Shown: positions 57,402 to 64,000 of the stretch, in pieces
How the letters are laid out: the number at the start of each line of letters is the position of its first letter
Numbering within the stretch: position 1 is the stretch's first letter
The notes under the pieces: generated by a model
Database searches by the model: none
What the model saw: only the letters and a program-made list of their open reading frames with translations
Told to the model about the DNA's origin: nothing
Source of the DNA: Oscillospiraceae bacterium
Lineage (GTDB): Bacteria > Bacillota > Clostridia > Oscillospirales > Ruminococcaceae
Assembly: GCA_017439985.1 (NCBI GenBank)
Contig: JAFSIC010000029.1
Span: forward strand, 1-64,000
Length of the DNA stretch: 64,000 nucleotides
Direction: 5' to 3'
Program-made: the position numbers and the translations under genes

Positions 57402-57914
57402 ATGCTTTGTTATTTGGCAATGATCGAGACGGAGGAAGAACGATCAAAGTTTGAGAAAATCTATATCCAATACCGCAGGCTGATGTACACTGTGGCATTT
57501 CGTGTGCTGAACAACAGCGAAGATGCGGAGGATGCGGTGCATACTGCGTTCATACGAATCGCAAAGAACATTGAAATCATCAACGACGATGTCGGAAGTC
57601 TCACAGGTTTGATGATCACCATCGCGCGAAATACAGCCATTGATATATACCGCAAACGCAGCAAGCAGGCTACGGTGGAGTTGACGGATGACATTGAGGC
57701 GCCGAACACGGAAACGAATTTAGACGAGTCGGCGGGCTGTTTGGAAAAGCTCCCGGAGAGACAAAAGACCATCCTGTTATTGAAGTATCATTACGGCTAC
57801 AACAATGATGAAATCGCAAAACTTCTGGAAATTACTCCAACAAATGTGGCTAAGATTGTTTACAGGGCGAAAGTGAAACTGCGAGAATACTATGAGAAGG
57901 AGGATGTTCTATGA
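57402..57914 (+). CDS. ECF-like RNA polymerase sigma factor
   Basis: A 170-residue sigma-70-family protein with only regions 2 and 4. Region 2 is TVAFRVLNNSEDAEDAVHTAF, and region 4 is LPERQKTILLLKYHYGYNNDEIAKLLEITPTNVAKIVYRAK, the HTH that reads the -35. The start ATG 57402 is chosen because GAGGAGG lies 6-8 nt upstream; the longer frame from 57351 overlaps the -10. The next gene overlaps by 4 nt and encodes a membrane protein, so a sigma/anti-sigma pair is likely. Confidence 0.93.
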   Translation: MLCYLAMIETEEERSKFEKIYIQYRRLMYTVAFRVLNNSEDAEDAVHTAFIRIAKNIEIINDDVGSLTGLMITIARNTAIDIYRKRSKQATVELTDDIEAPNTETNLDESAGCLEKLPERQKTILLLKYHYGYNNDEIAKLLEITPTNVAKIVYRAKVKLREYYEKEDVL

Positions 57915-58591
57915 TTACAGATGAAATGATTGCAGAAGCTGCCGCAAAGTATAATGACGCACTGATCCAATATTGGCAGAATGTCGAAATGGAAGAGCAC
58001 GAATTTTCTTCAAAATTTGAGCGAAAAATGTGCCGTTTAATCTGGAAAGTAAAATTTCCTTATATGCATAAAGCTTTGAAGTCTGCAGCTTGTATACTCA
58101 TTGCATTCTTAATTAGCTTTGCATCGGTAATGACATTTAATGTGGAAGCGAGAGCAGCCTTTACACGATGGATTCGAGAGGTTTATGAAGATAGTATTGT
58201 GTACGAATTCTTTGGTGAAAAGTCGGAAACAGCAAGTTTGGATTACCGTGTTACTTGGATACCGGAAGGGTATGAGTTGGTGGAGGAGTTTGATACTGAG
58301 ATTTCTTATGCTGCACTTTATCAAAAAGGAAATGATTACAAAGAAGGCTTTGTAGTTGAGTGGTCCTATGTAGAGAGTGGAGATAAGATTGCCTTGGTAA
58401 CATATGGTGAAGAATATCAGTGTGAGGACATCTATATTAATGGATACAGAGGAAGTTTCTATAAATCGATAAATGACAATAACAGTAATATTTTGTTCTG
58501 GGTGAACGAAGACGAAATGGTGGAATATCATCTTAATTCATATTTATCACTTGAAGATATGGCAAAAATCGCCGAGAATATAAAAAAATAA
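57911..58591 (+). CDS. DUF4367 membrane protein, probable anti-sigma partner
   Basis: A 226-residue protein. The N-terminal ~55 residues are cytosolic and charged, one span lies at about 57-76, and the outer part contains WIPEGYELVEEF and later GYRGSFYKS and LFWVNEDEMVEYHLNS, which match DUF4367. Such proteins are usually encoded right after an ECF-like sigma factor and may hold it at the membrane. The start overlaps the sigma stop (ATGA). No zinc-binding HxxxCxxC anti-sigma motif is present. A terminator follows at 58656. Confidence 0.87.
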   Translation: MITDEMIAEAAAKYNDALIQYWQNVEMEEHEFSSKFERKMCRLIWKVKFPYMHKALKSAACILIAFLISFASVMTFNVEARAAFTRWIREVYEDSIVYEFFGEKSETASLDYRVTWIPEGYELVEEFDTEISYAALYQKGNDYKEGFVVEWSYVESGDKIALVTYGEEYQCEDIYINGYRGSFYKSINDNNSNILFWVNEDEMVEYHLNSYLSLEDMAKIAENIKK

Positions 58592-58655
58592 GTATTATGT
58601 GTCCAAAATCAACCTTCTTTTTCGTAATACTATATGAGTAAGAATCATATACAAC

Positions 58656-58700
58656 AAAACAGCACCTGTCTCCTGTCGTGGGGCGGGTGCTGTTTTCTTA
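58656..58700 (+). terminator. Rho-independent terminator
   Basis: AAAACAGCACC (58656-58666) pairs with GGTGCTGTTTT (58686-58696) across a 19-nt loop, then CTTA. Confidence 0.82.
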
Positions 58701-58735
58701 TTAGGAAAGTATTTATTTTCCTAATTGTACAATTA
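58701..58735. promoter_or_regulatory. Operator-like inverted repeats before the XRE-TPR gene
   Basis: TTAGGAAA (58701-58708) and TTTCCTAA (58717-58724) form a perfect inverted repeat with 8-bp spacing. The palindrome TAATTGTACAATTA (58722-58735) overlaps its right arm. A further CTTCCTAT lies at 58740-58747. A -10-like TATCAT is at 58764-58769. The cluster fits control by the XRE protein encoded next. Confidence 0.5.
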
Positions 58736-58812
58736 TTATCTTCCTATTCGTGAAACGGCGTGTTATCATAAAGACAGAACAAGAGCTCAAGTTCACAGCA
58801 GGAGGTCATAAG

Positions 58813-59907
58813 ATGGAACTGAAACTGGCAGAGAATATTCGGTTTTTCCGCAGGAATAAGAAAATGACGCAGGAGCAGCTGGCAGAGTCGCTGGGAGTCA
58901 CAGTGGGTGCGGTCTCTAAGTGGGAGTCCGCCATGACTACGCCGGAAATCAGCATGATCATGCGCTTGGCGGAGTTTTTTGATACATCGATGGATGTGCT
59001 GGTGGGTTATCACCTGCAAAACAAAAGCCTGCCCCAAATCATGGAACAGCTGAAAGAGCTGCGTCAGCAGAAAGAGTATGACGATGCCATCTCTCTGGGG
59101 GAAAAGGCCCTGCAGAAATACCCGAATTATTTTGATTTGGTCTATGAAACGGCACTGTGTTACTTGTCCAAATGCAGCAGTAAGCAAGGACGGGAAGCAA
59201 GCGGACGCTGTATCGAATTGTTGCAGCGTTCCAAAGAGTTGATCGACCAGAATGAGCAGCCGGAAATCACTTCTTGGCTCATTAAAAATCAAATGGGAGA
59301 GGCTTATGTTTACGCACGGAAACATGAGCAGGCGGTAGCCATCTTCAAAGAAAACAACATCAACGGCATCAATGATTCCCGTATTGCACAGCAGCTGTCC
59401 GATGTTCTGAAGCGAGATGATGAAGCTGCCGAGTACATTGAGCGTGCTCATAGAAGATTATTGGATGAATTGGTAGCAGTAGGCAGTGCTTTGCCTGGTT
59501 TTGGTGAGAAAAAGTGGAATCTCGACCATGGTAAACAGTGCCTGCAATGGATTCTTTCGACATTGGAAAGTTTACAGCCGGATCAAGGTGTATGCGTGAC
59601 AGATCAGGTTTTAGTTAATACCTATCAGTTTGCAGCGGAGGTTTCTCTCAATTTGGGTGATCGAGAAAGTGCCAAAGGATATCTTATCAAAGCGTTTCGT
59701 TTGGCTGATAAGGTAGATAGTACCCCAATAGATGAAGTAATTGAAAGCCGGCTTCTTCCTCTTCATCGTTCGGAATCGTTCTTTTGGGATGAGGCGGGAA
59801 GTGCTCATCAAATGATGCAAAATCGTCTGAACTGGAACACTCGTGAGCAGGAACCGGACTACTACGCTCTCTGGGACGAAGTGTGCGCCGAATTAAAACA
59901 AGAGTAA
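58813..59907 (+). CDS. XRE-family regulator with TPR-like C-terminal region
   Basis: The HTH lies at residues ~5-60 (KKMTQEQLAESLGVTVGAVSKWES, then PEISMIMRLAEFFDTSMDVLVGY). The remaining ~300 residues are helical, with TPR-like units such as YDDAISLGEKALQKYPNYFDLVYETALCYL and QAVAIFKENNINGINDSRIAQQL, as in peptide-sensing RRNPP-type or general XRE-TPR regulators. Such regulators often control an ABC transporter next door, as here. The ATG 58813 has AGGAGGT 8 nt upstream; the longer frame begins at 58750. The ligand is unknown. Confidence 0.9.
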   Translation: MELKLAENIRFFRRNKKMTQEQLAESLGVTVGAVSKWESAMTTPEISMIMRLAEFFDTSMDVLVGYHLQNKSLPQIMEQLKELRQQKEYDDAISLGEKALQKYPNYFDLVYETALCYLSKCSSKQGREASGRCIELLQRSKELIDQNEQPEITSWLIKNQMGEAYVYARKHEQAVAIFKENNINGINDSRIAQQLSDVLKRDDEAAEYIERAHRRLLDELVAVGSALPGFGEKKWNLDHGKQCLQWILSTLESLQPDQGVCVTDQVLVNTYQFAAEVSLNLGDRESAKGYLIKAFRLADKVDSTPIDEVIESRLLPLHRSESFFWDEAGSAHQMMQNRLNWNTREQEPDYYALWDEVCAELKQE

Positions 59908-59943
59908 AGAAAGAGTATTTTATCCGGAAGAAAGGGGATTCTT

Positions 59944-61539
59944 ATGAGTGAGTACAAACGAATCCTATGGAAAAACAAAGGAAGATTGATTCCGCTGGCA
60001 ATCCTGTTGGTTGTTGCCTCTGCGGCATCAGTGGCATCCGGCTATTCCCTCAGCTGGATTCTCAACAGCTACGAGGCAGAAGAACCGCTGAAAGCACTGT
60101 TGTGGGCGCTGTTAGGTTCTGCGGCAGTTTACACGCTGTCGATTCTGCTGGGGCATTGTAGCGAAGTGCTTGGCTTCAAAATGCAGCACATCATCAAGAA
60201 CGACTTGCGCTATATGGTTTCTCGGAAAATCGCAGAACTGCCGCATCACGAGTTTGCCAAGAAAGACAGCGGCGCCTATGTGTCATGGCTCAGTAACGAT
60301 GTGGACCAGCTCTATAGCAACTGCTTTGAATCTGTGGCTGTGGGAATCAGTAATGCGTGTTGTGCCATCTTTGCTCTGATAGTGATGGCGGTAAACAGCT
60401 GGTATCTTGGAATGGTAGCGATTTTGCTGTTTCTGATTCAATTCGCTGTGCCGCAGATGCTGAACAAGTACATGGAGCAGGCAATCAAACGCCGCTCTGC
60501 CGCTCTGGAAGTCAGTATAGAAGCCTACAAAGATACCATTATGGGTACTGGGATTTTCTATTTGAGCAATCTGCGTGAGCGAGTTGTTGAGCGGGTTTTT
60601 GCGGCTTCCGACAGAGCAGAACAAGAAGTATTTTTCAGCAATCGAACGACAAAACGAGTAAAAAGTATTTTAAGCGAAGTGGGCCTTATGAATCAGTTGA
60701 TTCTTATGGCAGTAGCTATGCTGGCAGCAATTTTGGGCGATGCACCCTTGGGTATGGCGTTTGCAGTTGGCAACTTATGCGGACAATTCTGCAACGGTAT
60801 CCGAGAATGTGTGCAGGCAGTGATGAGTGTTCGCTCCTCAAAGCCTCTCTGGGAGAAATTCCGGCCTGCGCAGATCGACGATACAAAGAAAGAAACACTG
60901 CCGGCGGTAGATAGTATTTCCATGGAAAATATCAGCTTTTCCTATGGTGAAAAGGCAATTTTGGCGAACAAAAGCTTCTGCTTTGAGCGGGGCGGCAAGT
61001 ATGCCATCGTTGGTGAAAGCGGCAGCGGAAAAAGCACTGTATTGAAACTCCTTCTGGGTTTGCTGCCGGGCTATGAGGGCAGTATTCGCTACAATGAAAC
61101 CGAGCAGAAACAGACAGAGCTAAGCAGTTTGTATAAGCAGGTGGCCTATGTGGATCAGCAGGTTTATTTGTTCCAGCACAGCCTGCGCTTCAATATTACG
61201 CTGGGGGCCGATTATTCTGATGAAGAAGTTATGGCAGCAGTGAAAGCCTGCAAGCTCGAAGATTTGGTGGAATCTCTGCCGCGCGGCCTTGATAGTCTGA
61301 TCGAGGAAAATGGTAAAAATCTCTCCGGCGGTCAGCGTCAGCGTATTGCTTTAGCGCGAGGCTTCATTCGAAATGCACATTATATTCTCATGGATGAGGG
61401 TACTTCTGCACTGGATGAGGATAATGCTGTCGACATCGAAGCAAGCCTCATGGAGCAAAAGGACATTGGAGTTATTTTTATCACGCATAACCTGCATGAG
61501 AGTGTAAAAGAAAAATTAAACAAAGTTTATTGTATGTAA
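59944..61539 (+). CDS. ABC exporter (fused permease-ATPase)
   Basis: A 531-residue type IV ABC exporter half-transporter. About six spans lie in residues ~15-300; the ATPase has Walker [10 protein letters not shown] (~357-365), signature [14 protein letters not shown] and Walker B YILMDEGTSALD. The ATPase part is compact and the chain ends soon after the H-loop (FITHNLHES), giving a shorter protein than most (~570). It follows the XRE-TPR gene by 36 bp and is probably controlled by it. AAAGGGG lies 7-8 nt before the ATG; a terminator follows. Confidence 0.93.
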   Translation: MSEYKRILWKNKGRLIPLAILLVVASAASVASGYSLSWILNSYEAEEPLKALLWALLGSAAVYTLSILLGHCSEVLGFKMQHIIKNDLRYMVSRKIAELPHHEFAKKDSGAYVSWLSNDVDQLYSNCFESVAVGISNACCAIFALIVMAVNSWYLGMVAILLFLIQFAVPQMLNKYMEQAIKRRSAALEVSIEAYKDTIMGTGIFYLSNLRERVVERVFAASDRAEQEVFFSNRTTKRVKSILSEVGLMNQLILMAVAMLAAILGDAPLGMAFAVGNLCGQFCNGIRECVQAVMSVRSSKPLWEKFRPAQIDDTKKETLPAVDSISMENISFSYGEKAILANKSFCFERGGKYAIVGESGSGKSTVLKLLLGLLPGYEGSIRYNETEQKQTELSSLYKQVAYVDQQVYLFQHSLRFNITLGADYSDEEVMAAVKACKLEDLVESLPRGLDSLIEENGKNLSGGQRQRIALARGFIRNAHYILMDEGTSALDEDNAVDIEASLMEQKDIGVIFITHNLHESVKEKLNKVYCM

Positions 61540-61564
61540 AAGCACCCGAAAGGGTGCTTTTTTC
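61538..61564 (+). terminator. Rho-independent terminator
   Basis: AAAAGCACCC (61538-61547), loop GAAA, GGGTGCTTTT (61552-61561), TTT. Its 5' arm overlaps the stop codon of the ABC gene. Confidence 0.92.
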
Positions 61565-61572
61565 ATGCTGAA

Positions 61573-61602
61573 TTGACTCAAAAACCATATGATGATTACA
61601 AA
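61573..61602 (+). promoter_or_regulatory. Possible promoter of the permease operon
   Basis: TTGACT (61573-61578), 18 nt, TACAAA (61597-61602). Two small inverted repeats follow: ACAGA/TCTGT (61605-61618) and CTGTAC/GTACAG (61633-61651), the latter reaching the Shine-Dalgarno site. Confidence 0.45.
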
Positions 61603-61662
61603 AAACAGAGAGTTCTGTGACTTTTTTACAGGCTGTACGTTTTATGTACAGGAGGTGAATCT

Positions 61663-63678
61663 ATGCAGTATAAAATCTTTATCGAACAATTGAAGCGAAG
61701 TAAGAAAACTGTAGTTTATCTCTGCCTGCTGGCGATTGCCACAGCTTTCTTTGTCATGAGTGTGAATTTGTACGCAAACAGCAGCGGCAACCTGAAAGTG
61801 GCGGAAGAAGCCTTTTCCACGCTGGCGGTGACGGAGCTGTACGGCGAAGTCGACAAGTACGGAAATCTTGTGGAGCGCAACAGTGAGGAGCACATCGGCT
61901 ACGAAGCCGTTGGCGTGAGAGGCTACGATTTCAGCGAATTTGTCAACAGCGAGTATGTAGAAAGCTATGACTTGCGAACAAACTACGGTGCTTTCATCGA
62001 GGAACATCCGGCGATGATCTATTCATGGAGTACAAATTCCAAAGGGGAACTGTTGGAGGAGTATTGGCTGATGCGAAGCAACAATGTTATCCGCTTTAAA
62101 ATCACAGCAGAGCAGCCCATGGAACTGGAATATGTGCCGCCCGGCCCGGATCGATGGACGAATAGAGGCTTCTTTGGTATTGAAGTTCTTGATGAAGCCG
62201 CTGCTTGTTTCGATTATCCTGACCGTCTGACTTATAGTACTTTGGGCTACAAGCAGGAAGAATGGGATGCTCTTGCGGAGGAAATCAAAGCCTTCAATCA
62301 GACCGATGACACAGATAAACTGATTCTTCAGCCGGGCGTGGAGTATATTGCTATCGTCGGCTATCATGGCTATTGGACGAGAAACGAAGAAACCGGTATT
62401 TGGGAACCTTCGGTGCGGCAGGGAATTGGTGATACATTCAGTCTTGTTACACCGTGGCAGGATTTCGAAAGCTGGTGTCTGACCTATGACGATTCTAAAG
62501 AAGGTGTGGAGTATCAGTGGAACAACACTCCATTCCCAATTCAGCGCTGGGAAGATGTTCAGAATGACCCGCAGTTGAAAGCCTACTTTGATGACTTGTG
62601 GCAGGATATTTATGTGCAGCAGCGCACCCACAACGTCGTTGCCACCGATGATGTCAGCTCCGTTCCTGCTTTCCATCTTGGCGGCGCGGAACTGACAGAA
62701 GGCAGATACATTACCGAAAAAGAATACGCCGAGGGCGCAAAGGTCTGCCTTATCAGCAATGAACTTGCAGAAAATCAGAACTGGAAAATCGGTGATAAAC
62801 TGAATATGAAGATTTTTGAAAGCGATTATATTTCAGCAGAAGCACGGAATAACCACACTCAGCCCATTTACAATGGAGAGGTAACACCTTTTGTAAGCGA
62901 AGGTGAATATGAAATTGTGGGTATTTACTCCTCCTACGAGGTCAAAGGCTATACAGAACTTGCCACAAGTACGACAGAACATCTGAATTATAATATTTAT
63001 CTACCGACCAAATCCATTTCCGTGCAGAGAGATCTGAGCGATGAAATGGTTCACGGCTCTACCTTCAGCGTGAAGCTGAAAAACGGTTCCATCGATGCGT
63101 TCAAAGCGGAGATGGAAGAGAAGGGAATCACTACGGTGGAAGCAGGCAAATATGTGCCGACCTTCCACTATTACGATCAGGGTTACAGTGCGGTTCGTTC
63201 CAGTCTGCTGTCCATGAACAGCACAGCGAAGCTGCTGCTTCTGCTGTCAACGATCCTTCTGCTGATTGTCTGCGTTCTGATTGCGTATTTCTTCTGGCAG
63301 AATCAAAGGCAGACAGTGGGCATCTTCCGTATGCTTGGTGGTACGAAGAAACATGCGATTGCCGCGGTGCTGACCTGTGCCATGATTCTGACAGGAGTCG
63401 GAGCGGTGGCGGGCGGTGTCGTCGGCTACGGCACAGCGTATGTTGTGGGTACCGGAATCGTCAAAGCCAATGTCAAGGAAATCGAGATGGATATGAGTCA
63501 GGACAATGACCTCTCTGCATTGACCGACCAACAATCTCATATCCGTGTTGCGGCAGATCCGTTGGTGACTCTCGCGGCCAGCGGAGCAAGTTTGCTCTAT
63601 CCCGCATTCCTGCTGGGATTTGCCGCCATGGACATCGACAAAGAACCACGGGAACTTCTGCCGAAGGGCAAGGCGTAA
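61663..63678 (+). CDS. FtsX/MacB-like ABC transporter permease
   Basis: A 671-residue permease with one N-terminal span (~13-33), an extracytoplasmic domain of ~480 residues, and a C-terminal membrane part with spans at about 525-546, 565-595 and 640-660. FFWQNQRQTVGIFRMLGGTKKHAI after the second span is the FtsX-type coupling segment. AGGAGGTG lies 5-7 nt before the ATG. The next gene, 12 nt downstream, encodes a second permease; an ATPase is expected beyond the window. The substrate is unknown. Confidence 0.88.
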   Translation: MQYKIFIEQLKRSKKTVVYLCLLAIATAFFVMSVNLYANSSGNLKVAEEAFSTLAVTELYGEVDKYGNLVERNSEEHIGYEAVGVRGYDFSEFVNSEYVESYDLRTNYGAFIEEHPAMIYSWSTNSKGELLEEYWLMRSNNVIRFKITAEQPMELEYVPPGPDRWTNRGFFGIEVLDEAAACFDYPDRLTYSTLGYKQEEWDALAEEIKAFNQTDDTDKLILQPGVEYIAIVGYHGYWTRNEETGIWEPSVRQGIGDTFSLVTPWQDFESWCLTYDDSKEGVEYQWNNTPFPIQRWEDVQNDPQLKAYFDDLWQDIYVQQRTHNVVATDDVSSVPAFHLGGAELTEGRYITEKEYAEGAKVCLISNELAENQNWKIGDKLNMKIFESDYISAEARNNHTQPIYNGEVTPFVSEGEYEIVGIYSSYEVKGYTELATSTTEHLNYNIYLPTKSISVQRDLSDEMVHGSTFSVKLKNGSIDAFKAEMEEKGITTVEAGKYVPTFHYYDQGYSAVRSSLLSMNSTAKLLLLLSTILLLIVCVLIAYFFWQNQRQTVGIFRMLGGTKKHAIAAVLTCAMILTGVGAVAGGVVGYGTAYVVGTGIVKANVKEIEMDMSQDNDLSALTDQQSHIRVAADPLVTLAASGASLLYPAFLLGFAAMDIDKEPRELLPKGKA

Positions 63679-63690
63679 GGAGGCGAGCAC

Positions 63691-64000
63691 ATGAAAGGAA
63701 TGACCTATCTCTGGCGCATGGCTCTGCGCCGAAAAGCCGCCTGTCTGCTTGTGGTAATTTCCACAGCGGTGGCGACGGTGTTCATGCTCTTTTATCCGAG
63801 CCTCATTGAAAACACCCGTCAGCGCCTGGATGAAACCTATGATAACATCACCGTAACAGGCAGTATCGCCACCGCAAACATCATGCCGGCACCGCAGATT
63901 CCCAATGCTGTGTGGCATGAGATACAGGAAAGCGGTCTGTTTAGTCAACTTTACGGCAGCAGTTTTTTCAAACTTTATGCTTTTCCGAAAGAACTGCTGG
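63691..64000 (+). CDS. ABC transporter permease, N-terminal fragment cut by the window end
   Basis: An open frame from ATG 63691 with no stop to the end of the window (103 codons). It begins MKGMTYLWRMALRRKAACLL, a basic start followed by one membrane span (about 18-36), then an extracytoplasmic-looking region. The start has AAGGAGG (63677-63683) 7 nt upstream, 12 nt after the preceding permease. It is probably the partner FtsX/MacB-like permease. The rest is outside the window. Confidence 0.85.
   Translation, partial: MKGMTYLWRMALRRKAACLLVVISTAVATVFMLFYPSLIENTRQRLDETYDNITVTGSIATANIMPAPQIPNAVWHEIQESGLFSQLYGSSFFKLYAFPKELL

Overview
The window reads as the chromosome of a spore-forming Clostridia bacterium, most like the gut Oscillospiraceae/Ruminococcaceae. 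The evidence is an IspH-ribosomal protein S1 fusion, a GerA/GerB/GerC germination operon, a run of Spo0A-type boxes, sporulation-sigma-like promoters, a ThiT transporter under a TPP riboswitch, and Gram-positive Shine-Dalgarno sites before almost every gene. No prophage, CRISPR array or complete insertion sequence was seen; one intergenic stretch looks like an isolated IS21-type end.

Layout. 0-0.2 kb: tRNA-Gly (5' end cut) and tRNA-Val. 0.2-7.2 kb: two small membrane proteins, then a minus-strand block: cmk-plsC-ispH/S1, a GNAT acetyltransferase, and an RpiR regulator with a BaiN/HI0933 flavoprotein. 7.4-13.6 kb: rarA, an XRE/membrane-protein pair, a Nudix hydrolase, riboswitch-controlled thiT, a TIM-barrel isomerase-like gene, a DUF6514 gene preceded by four decamer-phased Spo0A-like boxes, and a DUF421/DUF4363 pair. 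13.6-20.2 kb: the ger operon, a Cys/Gly-rich small protein and a ClpC-type ATPase. 20.4-27.5 kb: a ROK regulator, an SfsA-phosphopantetheinyl transferase fusion, the protease CtpA, an unknown gene, greA and lysS.

27.8-47.8 kb is the most unusual part. It holds an S41-like lipoprotein, a BlaI repressor, a 1469-residue BlaR1-type M56 metallopeptidase whose extracellular part is far longer than a beta-lactam sensor, and four lipoproteins, two or more of which share segments with that extracellular part. A LytTR response regulator, a membrane-less GHKL kinase and two ABC exporter half-transporters follow. My inference is an envelope-sensing system in which lipoproteins and sensor share an extracytoplasmic fold, next to a peptide-export/two-component module.

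48.2-54.7 kb is an oligopeptide ABC importer (oppA, oppB, oppC and a fused OppD-OppF ATPase). 54.7-57.2 kb (minus) is a compact operon of a VanW protein, a DltA-like adenylation enzyme and a DltC-like carrier without DltB or DltD. The carrier would need a phosphopantetheinyl transferase, and the only one in view is fused to SfsA at 21.5 kb. 57.4-64 kb: an ECF-like sigma factor with a DUF4367 membrane partner, an XRE-TPR regulator, an ABC exporter and two FtsX/MacB-like permease genes, the last cut by the window end.

Starts were moved from the longest ORF whenever a Shine-Dalgarno site or family alignment favoured an internal codon. Family names come from recognised motifs; no database search was possible.
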